From NCBI GenBank assembly GCA_964017195.1, contig OZ024895.1, positions 46,371,673 to 46,435,672 of the forward strand: a DNA stretch of 64,000 nucleotides, given 5' to 3'. This document shows positions 1 to 10,427 of the stretch, in pieces. Below the pieces are notes generated by a model. It was not told where the DNA came from. It did not search any database and worked only from the letters and a program-made list of their open reading frames with translations. How positions within the stretch are numbered: position 1 is the first letter of the stretch; the number at the start of each line of letters is the position of its first letter. Position numbers and translations under genes: made by a program. This DNA is from Siderastrea radians (taxonomy: Eukaryota; Cnidaria; Anthozoa; Scleractinia; Rhizangiidae).

Positions 1-1
1 G

Positions 2-301
2 GGCCACCAGTGGTCTGGAAAGAAACTCCTCTTCCACTGGGACAACCAGTCAGTAGTGGACATTTGGGCCTCTGGCACTTCCCGAGACCCCTTGATCATG
101 CACGTTGTTCGCTCTATATTTTTTAGCGGTGCCACTCACCACTTTACAGTCCTTGTGGCCCACATTGCTGGCACTAATAACTCTATTGCTGACTCTCTGT
201 CCCGTTTGCAGATCACTCCGTTCCGTCAACTAGCACCAGCGGCAGATTTGGATCCTACCCCAGTCCCCCCGTCCGTGGAGACCCTCTGGCAGATCGCCTA
301 G
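2..301 (+). CDS. RT/RNase H polyprotein C-terminus of DIRS element (5' partial)
   Basis: The reading frame is open from base 2 to a TAG at 299-301 and gives about 99 residues. The motif LLFHWDNQSVVDIW (from about residue 9) and a later HIAGTNNSIADSLSR segment are typical of the RNase H part of DIRS-order polyproteins, where the Asp of the DNQ motif and the late Asp of the IADSLSR motif act in metal-dependent RNA cleavage. The N-terminal reverse transcriptase lies off the window. The YR frame starts by overlapping the end of this ORF in a different frame, the usual compact DIRS layout. Domain identity is confident; function of this copy is doubtful because its neighbour is broken. Confidence 0.8.
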   Translation, partial: GHQWSGKKLLFHWDNQSVVDIWASGTSRDPLIMHVVRSIFFSGATHHFTVLVAHIAGTNNSIADSLSRLQITPFRQLAPAADLDPTPVPPSVETLWQIA

Positions 302-1295
302 CGTTCCTACAATCACAGGCAATCGCAGACTCTACCCGCCGCTCTTACCTGGCTGGCCTTCGCCGTTATACTGCCTTCTGCTCCTCCAAGCAATGGACAA
401 GTTTCCCAGCGACAGAGACCACGCTGTGCTATTTTGCCGCCCATCTGTCCACTCAGGTCGCTTTAAGACCATTAAGTTGTACATGGCAGGTATTCGCTAT
501 GCTCACATTGAGAACAGTCTGCCAGACCCCTTTCAGGATGCACCACTTCTACATCTCCTTCTCCGTGGTATCAAGCGCAGCATAGGACTCTCTTCGCAAC
601 GCCGCCTCCCTATCACCATGACCCTCCTTCGCCAACTTAAAGGGGAGTTAAGTAATGCTCCAGATGTCTCCCCACAAGACAAACTAATGCTGTGGTCAGC
701 CTTTACCTTGGCCTTCTATGGCTTTCTACGATCCAGTGAATTTACATCACCATCTACAACTCAATTTAACCCATTGGTGCATCTGTGTCTCACCGATGTT
801 TCTTTTACCGCCGAAGGTTGCCTCCGCCTCCATCTGAAGTCCTCAAAGACCGACCCTTATCGCCAGGGCTGCTCGCTTTTGATCGCCCCATCGCAACATT
901 CTGTCTGCGCTGTATGGGCCCTTCGCAAGTATCTCTCCATCCGCATTGTCACTGGCTCTGCACCCCTCTATGTTTTCTCTTCAGGGCTTTACCTCACCAG
1001 GGATAAAGTCACAACGGTCCTCCGCACCCTTCTACAGCGTCTCAATATTCCCACGGAGCTCTATGCATCGCACAGCTTTAGGATCGGTGCAGCTACTATG
1101 GCAGCAGAAGCTGGTCTACCCCCATGGCTGATTCAGACACTAGGAAGGTGGTCAAGCAACTGCTTCACCCTCTACATCAGGACCCCACCATCTATTCTTC
1201 AGAAGGTGCCTAGCATGCTAGCCACAGTGAGTACATCCGATCAAGGAATCTGGAACCCTGTTCAGGGACGCTGTACCATGGACTCTAGTGCATAA
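283..1295 (+). pseudogene. DIRS tyrosine recombinase with a 1-nt frameshift
   Basis: This is the phage-integrase-like recombinase that would integrate the circular DNA intermediate of the element. The N-terminal core-binding part (DSTRRSYLAGLRRY and on) is in frame 1 up to about 461, and the rest is in frame 3 from about 462 to TAA. At 460-467 the sequence has three Ts where the protein needs four, so one base appears lost. Catalytic residues are visible in frame 3: Arg in GFLRSSEF (codon at 729), His-x-x-Arg in HSFRIGAA (1,071-1,082) and the nucleophile Tyr in LYIRTP (1,173). No in-frame ATG is obvious near 283, so the start is approximate. A ribosomal frameshift is possible but less likely than a mutation. 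Confidence 0.8.
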
Positions 1296-1329
1296 TTATT
1301 TGTTTATTCGGTAGTATTTGGGATGTAAT

Positions 1330-1741
1330 TTGGGTGCACACCTGCCACTTAGCGTCGCACGTAGCAGGCTGGGTGGGGCTCTTGCCCCACCTTAGCTCTT
1401 AGATATGCCGGGTGTTGCATGTGCCACACTCGTTGGCTCATCCCCACATTTATCGCTATCTATCCGGGTGTGGCATGCGCCACATTCGCTCGCTCATCCA
1501 TTACTTACAGGGTGCGTTGCTGCCACCCTTATCATTACATTTGCAGGGAGCGCTGCTGCCACCCTTATCATCACTTTGCAGGGTGTGTTGCTACCACCCC
1601 TTGGGTTTTACATTTGGCAGGGTGTGTTGCTCCCACCCTAGTTTTATTACAGTGTGCACCCAACAAGCTTTAGTCCCATTTACCGCCAAAAAAAGACTGA
1701 GTAGTTTCTTGTGTCACTCAATTAAGCGACCAAGTTGTTAA
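1330..1741 (+). repeat. B1 copy of the DIRS terminal direct repeat
   Basis: It is nearly identical to 2,229-2,641 (a few substitutions and one A-run indel). It begins TTGGGTGCACACC and ends CCAAGTTGTTAA, 34 bases after the YR stop. It contains a perfect 8-bp-stem hairpin at 1,372-1,391 (GGTGGGGC, loop TCTT, GCCCCACC) followed by a series of GGGTG...CCACC or GTGGC...GCCAC imperfect hairpins to about 1,640. Confidence 0.85.
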
Positions 1742-2228
1742 TGGTAATTTTACTGGTAAAATAGAGTTAACTACTTAGAGCTTATGTACTCGTTTAATTG
1801 TACTGGCTAAAGCACTTGGCGTGTGCATCTGTCAAGTAGTTCTCATCACCTCGTATGGGTCACGAAAGGATCTTGCATTACAATTATTGTTGTGTTTACT
1901 AAACTTCTTTGTAAGTGGCTTATAATATTTCACGTGTACACTAATGGACTTGGCATGACTTTGCAGTAGTACAATAGCTTTTCTGTTGACTAGCTTACCC
2001 ATGAACTGCATTCCTGCACAGTTATGCCAAAATGAACAATAAGCTATATTGTTATCTTTCTGTAATTGATATCAAGTTATGCCTTTCGCGGTTCAGTCAT
2101 AAGTGCACGCTTTGTTCCCATTTCATGTTACACATTGCATGGTGTACAACTTCTGACTTGCTCCAGTTTTTGTAGATTGCTTTCCTGCCTCACCCTACCC
2201 TTTTATTCAATAAAGCTGGACTATTGGG
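1742..2228 (+). other. A2 spacer segment of the DIRS element with poly(A) signal
   Basis: No convincing ORF is present. An AATAAA at 2,209-2,214, just before B2, fits a polyadenylation signal for the element's transcript. In a split-direct-repeat element this segment should match the unseen left terminus (A1); that is inference. Confidence 0.5.
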
Positions 2229-2641
2229 TTGGGTGCACACCTGCCACTTAGCGTCGCACGTAGCAGGCTGGGTGGGGCTCTTGCCCCACCTTAGCTCTTA
2301 GATATGCCGGGTGTTGCATGCGCCACACTCGTTGGCTCATCCCCACATTTATCGCTATCTATCCGGGTGTGGCATGCGCCACATTCGCTGGCTCATCCAT
2401 TACTTACAGGGTGCGTTGCTGCCACCCTTATCATTACATTTGCAGGGTGCGCTGCTGCCACCCTTATCATCACTTTGCAGGGTGTGTTGCTACCACCCCT
2501 TGGGTTTTACATTTGGCAGGGTGTGTTGCTCCCACCCTAGTTTTATTACAGTGTGCACCCAACAAGCTTTAGTCCCATTTACTGCCAAAAAAAACACTGA
2601 GTAGTTTCTTGTGTCACTCAATTAAGCGACCAAGTTGTTAA
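2229..2641 (+). repeat. B2 copy of the DIRS terminal direct repeat, element 3' end
   Basis: Second copy of the B repeat (see 1,330-1,741). After the shared GTTGTTAA end the flanks differ completely, so the element boundary is placed at 2,641. The perfect hairpin recurs at 2,271-2,290. Confidence 0.85.
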
Positions 2642-3568
2642 CGTCCTCTTAACTGTATTGAAAATGTTACAATGCTATGACTATTTTTTTTTGGTAACTT
2701 TATTTTTGCACTCATTGCTCGAATGTTGAGCAAAAAGTGTCTTGACACTTTCGCTGCGAAAGTCGAGTTTTGTCAACATTTAGAGGAGTACACATTGAAC
2801 CACTTGTGACATCATCATTTTTGACGTCACCAGATTGTTTTGATAAGAAGCTAACACAGCAAGGACAGATCCATCCACAGGTGTGTCCATTTTCAACATC
2901 AACCAAATTCTAGCAGAGCTATTCCAAAAAAACGTGTTCAATTCTGGGGGCAAAATTGGTGGTAAAACAGGCCAAGTCACCGATAGTTGATCAATGTTCC
3001 ACTTCCAGGTTTTCTCAAGGGCTGAGGCCAAAACTTTTCCAGTGGATAGAAAGGGGATAAAAGGTGGAAGATAAAGAGGAAAGAAAGGGAGAGAAAAAGG
3101 GAAAGAAAAGAAGCAAGTCAGAAAAATGTTGGGAATGAATCAGCAAAAGAAGAAAAAAAAAAGTCCAAATTTTGGCTTATGCGCATGCGTGAAAGCAAAA
3201 TATTGTACAATTTACAACTAAAACTTGTTCAAAACCTAGTTTAATTGCAAAGAAGTGTTTTTGTAGCAAAGTTAAGTGGCATTTGGCAACCTAGCACTCA
3301 AAAACCTGCTTCAACGGTAAAAATATGTTTTTTTTTTTTTAAGTTAGCAGTCAAAGGGTTAAATTCTCCACTCCCAGCCAAAATAGTAGAACCTGCGAGA
3401 GAAAGGGAAAAAGTCAAAAAGTAAAGTTTTGTGTACACATTCCATCTTCATTCTACCCTAATCCACATGGAACAGCTTGTGAAAGCACAGTTTCCCCTTG
3501 ATTTCAACGGGAATTATAAGGGCCAGTTCAGAGTTCAAAGTGCATTATGATGTTGTTTTGATACCTAC
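2642..3568. other. No gene seen; AT-rich stretch between DIRS element and last visible RasGAP exon
   Basis: I looked on the minus strand for the next RasGAP/PH exons expected after 3,569 and found none. The segment has short A/G-rich and T-rich runs (about 3,050-3,160 and 3,330-3,345) and no recognised protein or RNA signal. Confidence 0.5.
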
Positions 3569-6500
3569 CAGTACAGAGCTAACAACATTTCCTAAACTTT
3601 GTATCGCTTTTGATATAAGTGTAAGAGTTCTTGCTGTCTGTGCATCCTGATGAAATAAACGAGAAAATAACTCTTTGACTGAAATGTACTGGCTATTGTT
3701 GTTTTTTGTTACTAAATAACATTTAACGTAAGCCAGCAACCTGATGTTTAAGGCACTTAAAACACAGCTGCTACATGAGTGTCACAAGACTTGCATTGTT
3801 TCTTTTCAGAAGTATATTTATACACTCAGTCAAACCTGAATTAACTGGACCCTCGATCAGACCGACTTTTCTATGTAGTCCATGAACAAACTGAACATAG
3901 TTTGTCACACCCCTGTGTTTGATGATTTAATAAGAAGTTTCAAGTTATCTCAAGAAAATATTGATTTTTGTCTACCATCTGGACTTTGAATTACCCCAAC
4001 TATCTTCTGTGGTCTCACTGAGTCCAGATAAACAACATTCTGCTCTGCACATCAGATGAATGGATGCAGCCTCGATGTAGTTGAGAAGGGTAATGATAAA
4101 TAAGACTGGCTCTTTAAAAAACATGGCCATTCTCCAAAGAAAAGAATTCTGCTGTAATATGTTTAACCCAGAGAGAAGAATCAACTTTACTGCTAATTAT
4201 AATGCACTTTTCTGGTCTTAATAAAATTTGGCACTTGTCTGCCACTGCACATCCACCTAGTATTTCTAGACCCTTTTTAAACAAGCATAAGAAATGGTTC
4301 ATCACCCTAATGCTGAATAGGTACTTACTGGGTGTTCATTTCTCATCTGAAACAGTTTTGGATTCAAAATAGCTGGAGCAAAGAATCTCAGGAAAACAAA
4401 ACCACTCACAGACGTGTAACAAACATCTCCATCATCTGAAACAACACATTAAAAAAAACCATGCAGAAGATTAACTTTGACAAAAATTAACAAAATGGTA
4501 CAACAACTAATAACTACTGATAACTATTTCATATCCATTGACTTCACTGACATCATCCAAGTCCCTGTCAACATAAAATAATAAGAGCACACCTCTGGGT
4601 GGTGCGTAAGTTACTAAACAGGCATGCTTAATGATCCAATCCAAGTTGCTCCTACATGTATTTTTTCTTTGGGGGCGGGGGAAGAAAACTGAATTGGCAG
4701 AGTACATAAACATTAAACACCAGTCCACTGTTCCTGGACATACAACTGGTATTTTGGGCAGAACATAACCTTGTAAACTTAAAATCATGTGATAAAATGC
4801 CCTGTCGTCTTTCAATGAATTTTCCTGGCTAAAACATTGTTCTATGATTAGTGCAAGCAACTATGGTGTTCTTTTAACAATGCTCTGTACAGGTTATTAT
4901 CTACTAAGGGTCTCTATGTTTTATCAAAGTGTTATTACTTGGAAATTTGTAAGAAGCAGCTTCTCTGATGTTGTGGAACACTTGACACATAACAGTGGGA
5001 CAAGCCATGGCTGAACATGTGATGGCTGCAAAGATTCTGTTCACATAGCCTCGCAGATTAACCTACAGTTACAAAAACGAAGACAAACTCTTAAGACAAT
5101 GTTAGCAAGTACCAACTCACCAATTACACTAAAACAAACAACTCAGCCAACACAACCAACTGCACTGACACAACCAACACAACCAACCCACTAACAGTGA
5201 ACAAACCCAACCAACAAAACCAGCTCAATAACACAAACACAAACAGTTATTATAAGAAATAAAACACTGCATGGCCTCAACAAGAAAAATCCACTACAAA
5301 AACTCATCTCACGCAAAATAATCATAGTCAAACCTATAATTTATGATAACTGATGATAATATGATAATTTATGATATTGCTCAAACAGAAACATGCAATC
5401 ATAACCACATCAAAAGCTGACTTAAGATAGGTGTACAGTAATCTCTTTTGCAAACATACAATTTGTAGGTTTAGACAAACCCTGGTGAAAGGATTCTGCC
5501 TGGAAGAGATACTAGCTCCCAAACTGGCAACATTAATCTGACAACTGAAAGAAACAAACAAATAGCAAACAAACAACAGGAAGATACTCACCAAATTGGC
5601 ATTTAAGGACTCCCCCTCTCTTAGTCTGGCTGGGTCAATTTCACAACGCTTGTGGTCATCAAATATCTGAAAATAAGTTTTTATATTGTTAGGTTTCTTG
5701 TTAGGTTTCTTTTTAACATTTTTACAATTTCCACACCTACATGAAATCCCCACAAAATGTATCACATAGAAAACCATTCAATCAATCAAGCAATTGCATT
5801 TGTATAACCAATCAAATTGTAATATTTTACTTTCAAGACATGAAGAACTGTCAAATAACAAATCAAGTAATAACGAACAGGATAATAAAAAAGCAATTAA
5901 AGAACAGTATACAGGTGTAGTTAAATTATTGACCTATGTTGAAAACATAGGGTCGGTCGGTCGGTCGGTCGGTCGGTATGTATATATGTACGTATGTATG
6001 TATGTATGTATGTATTTTTTATCCGAGGGGAAATCTCATGTGAGACGGGCGGGAATGCTCGTGGGAAAATTTAAATTAAAGCTATGCTAAAACAGACGGA
6101 GAACGCGAGACGACGAGCATCCATGCACCTTTCACATGGAAGTACACCCCCCGGGGAATTTATGTGGCACTATGTGGCACCAATCAGATTGAGGCTACTA
6201 AGCTAAGAGTACATTCTACCAATAAAAGAGCTGGTTAGAATCCGCTTACTGAAGCTGAAGGTCAGACAAGGTTAAGCTTACCGGCCATGCCGAATGAACA
6301 TATGGGGATGGAAACGATCAGCGCAAATTTGCTTTTCTACTTTTTCCTCTCGAATATTATATTTTCAGTAAAGGCTTGGTGTGGCAGAATAGATGGTAAT
6401 TTCCTAAAGCTATTGTAAGGGCAGGTAAAATTGAACTCTGTCATGGCCAACGGTGGAACATGAGTACGTGACAAAAACAATTAACATAGTTCCAAAAATA

Positions 6501-9500
6501 GACTTGTTGATGAGAAACTGTAATTTAATTTGTTCTTTTATGATTTGTGTTATGAAACAGCTGTTTTGGTTATGTATCTTTTAGCAAGATGTTGGTTGAA
6601 AAGATTGTATCTGCGCTTGATACGGATAATTCTGACTGTACTTTGCAAGGTTTTTGAAACAGCTTTGTTTGGTAAATTGAAATTTATAGCAACGTGTTTA
6701 TAAGATTGCAATTTGCATAAATTAGCTTGTTTATCCAAGCGTGTCAGTAGGTTTTTAAACCTGGTTTCTCTTCCCAAAATGCAGTTTAGTTTTAGTTTAC
6801 GATGTTGTGTCCATGATTTATATCAGTCATATCCACAGATTTTCCAGCTGACATACAAATGATTTCTTTCTTGGTTTTAACATACGGGAACATATGGTTT
6901 TTTGAAATTTTTTAGCGATGTGTTTAAGATAGCAATTTGCATAGATTAGCTTCGTCAAGCGTGTCTGTAGGTTTTTAAACCTGTAATGTATATGGTAACA
7001 TGGCGAGTTCACGGTAAGCTCAAGCTCGGAAACTTCGTTAACTGCGAAACGAAAATGTACTTTTGAATTGTCTGGCAAAGGAATATGAAATACTCCCAGA
7101 AGGTGCGAATCTTTCTGTCGAAATTGTTCGAGAATTCCTTACAGCGAGGCATTTTTTGAAGAACTCTGTGCCAAGCTGCTGGCCATGTCATCTTAACATG
7201 ACAAAAAGTGAAAAGTCCTAAAAAGTAGAACAAATCACAGCTTACTTAAATAAAACAAAATATCAGTCTGCGTAGTCTGCATGGTCTGCAGTCTGCACAG
7301 TCTGCAGGCTACGTTTTAACATGACCGCAATGACTGTCCTCTCCTCAAATTATTATCTACTACAATTGTTTCTTTCACATCTTGTTGTGAGCTCGATTTA
7401 TATTCTTCAGTAATATGCAGACAATCATTAGTTGACCTTAACTGAGGTTTCAGTTTTAAATTTAATTTGAAGTTTTTATGCAGTCTTTTTGTTCTTACTA
7501 GTGTCAGTTTGACTTTTTAGCCTGTAGCCTACTAGCCCGATGGTTGCTCTATTTCCAATTTTGATCCCATCGGCTTTTAGCGGGATGTTGTTTTGCATTC
7601 CAAGGGTATTGCTGAGTAAACGAAAAAGCTGTTTTAGGCCCAGTTCAGAGGCCGTACCTCTCATGGGCCGTACCAAATACATTTTCGCTCCTAGGTCGTA
7701 TTTAAGTGGCAAACTTTGCCGTACCCTGAGATTTTGGCTTGCCTTATTGAAATCTGTCAAAAAAAACTCATTTGGACACCGTACAACTACCAAAAAACTA
7801 CGTACTACTTGGAACGACACATGGGAGGTGCGGCGTCTGAACTGGGCTTTATGCACTCAGGTGCTATAGTGGAGGGGGGAAGTATTTGCAAGAATAATCG
7901 CGTGTTGTTTGGTCCTCGGAGTATGTCTTAAAAATCGCAAATAAGCGAGGATAAGACTTGTCATTTCAACATAGGTCAAGCACGCAATGCGTGCCTATGT
8001 TTTTCATTCAGTTACAATGCAAAATTCTTAATTATTATAATTTTAAACTTCATGAACTGACATTTTCAAGTTCTCACCTCATCCACCAGGCATTTAATAG
8101 TGTCATGAAGGTAATACATGCCAGCATGTTTCATGAACTCGTCAACTGATTTTGTTGCCACAGAATTGCCTCTGAAAAGTGTATTTGAATCTCTGAAAGA
8201 AACAGTTAAGCTTAACGTAAGGACCAGACCAGTGAATTCATGAAGTAGTACTTATTAGCACCCATGACTTTCCTTTAAAGAATTTGTGGTTCTTCAATTC
8301 TACAACTGTAGGATTGCGTAAATCAAGGTACTTTTATGTACCATTCTGAGTAATGATAGAAAACCAAGCCTGACACTCCTTAGAACTTTCTTAAAAGCAA
8401 GGATTAATTTAGCACACACTAGTTTAAATTAACAGAACAAATTGTTCCACTATGCAAAGGAATAAAAGGCAAAATATCAGTTTTATGGCACACTCACTTT
8501 GTATTTTGTACTTCATGATCTACTACCAACTTAATGAAATCTACGACCTGCAAACAAAAAATACATTGTACGACATAACAACAACAACATCAACTACGTG
8601 CACATGCTTTCTAACAAGTATTACTAACTTGGCTCATTTTAAGATCACAGACAAAATGTTACTGACTATTCGATGATGACTCAATGCAGTCTAATCCTAA
8701 CCTCTTAAGGTTGCAGTCTGAACCAAGAACCTAGTTAATACCGACTAATGGTAACATTATTATCAGGGATGTTGATACTCGTTTTTCAGCAGGGCTTAAC
8801 AGTCATCAATATATCCCATAAGACCAAACTTAAGGCTAGATTCACACTCTAATGGGGTATCTTTTGCACTGGCATGAAAATAATGGGTGATTCCAGAAAA
8901 TATCCATACCCTACCACGGGTGGCATCTTCATCTGGACCCCCTTGCCTTAGGAAATTCCAAAATGCTCAACCCCCCCTTCCCCTCGGAATTCCAAACCGT
9001 TTTACCCCCCCCCCCCCATGCCTTTGGAATTCCGTAATCATTCAAACCCCCCTTAGGAATTGCCGCTTTTTTCTTCCAACTGATTTGAAAAGCCCTCTCT
9101 ATATTCCAAACACCTTTATAAAACGGAAATTAATCCTTTCGCTCCCTCCGAAAGAAAAAAACGTACATTCAGCACAGCAAACAATCAACGTTGCGTGATG
9201 TCAAACAGCGGCCGACTGAGTGATATTTTACGCTGTAACCTTCCACGGCAAAACGTACACTTCCAATAATCCATTAAACATTAGAAAACTCAAACGGCTT
9301 TGAAGTCATTCCAACGCTTGGTCCAATGTTTAAAAGTGTGTCTATAATTTTGGTGTTGAGGGTTGCTGTGAATAATTTGCGTGCCGAATGCAACGTAAAA
9401 TTTTAACAACAAAGCTAAAATTTTCAGAATTGAAATTGGAAATTCATAATTGCGTTTGCCAGACTCAGACCTGCCGTCAAAAGCGAAACTGTTGAATGCA

Positions 9501-10396
9501 ACCTATTCTAAAAATCGAAGGTTATGATGTTAGGAAAAGAATTAGAGTAAAATAGCAAGCTTTTTTCCTGCAATTATTTTTAGTTCACAGTGAACGCAAT
9601 TTGCATACTACCCTGCGAGCAGAGGCCCTTCGATCTTCCAAGATAAGTCGAAGGGCCTCTGCTCGCAGGGTATTTGCATACTGTACTGCGGCCTCAAATA
9701 AATTGCGCGAGAACAAATTAAACTTTTTCCCCGCACTTTATCCTTCGATTAAAATTAAAATAGTAACTGAAACTCGCATTGAAATTCAAAGTCAATGACA
9801 ACTTTAAAAGAATTTCTCTCTCAAAATAGGGAATGTAGTCTGATCAAAAGCGCATCAAATTTGCATAACGTGTGAAATTTGACCTTTTCAATGAACGTCG
9901 CATGGTATGTAACGCAACAATTTCACATGTGTCTCGATGATATCTGCTTTAATAGAGGGGCTGAAAACCCTTTGCTGGGATCTACAGTATTGTATTCGAG
10001 CAAAACAATCGAAGAAAAGCCTATGATCACTTTTGTGACCGATCTACTGGCAAGTGAACAGCTTTCAGCCGTCATGTTAGCATAAACATTTTATTGACCA
10101 TGACCATTGAAATGTGTCTCCGGCGTGTTGATTGAGTTGAACGTGTCTTGTGTTTACGAGTGAATCATCGTCCTTAGATAAGTTGTTTTTGACGAGTTTT
10201 TCTTGAAGAGACTTAACCACACCAAACTGGAAGTTACACTCCTGAAAACCCCGTATGCCTTCGGAATTCCAGTCCAATGACCCCCCCCCCCATGTCCTCG
10301 GAATTCCAGTCGACGTAGCCCCCCCCCATGTCCTCGGAATTCCAGTCGACGTAACCCCCCCTCCCCTTCGGAATTCCGAGATGCCGCCCGTGGTAT

Positions 10397-10427
<31 letters not shown>

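Larger units (their letters stand above)
1..2641 (+). mobile_element. DIRS-order tyrosine-recombinase retrotransposon, 3' part
   Basis: The segment carries, in order, the end of a reverse transcriptase/RNase H ORF, a tyrosine recombinase (YR) ORF with a frameshift, a 412-bp repeat (B1), a 487-bp spacer (A2) and a second copy of the repeat (B2) ending at 2,641, where host-like sequence begins. RT/RNase H followed by YR without a DDE integrase is diagnostic of the DIRS order. B1-A2-B2 at the 3' end matches the split-direct-repeat termini known in PAT- and Ngaro-like elements; A1 would lie off the window to the left. The YR frameshift suggests an inactive copy. The group (DIRS1-like, PAT-like or Ngaro-like) is not settled. 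Confidence 0.85.
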
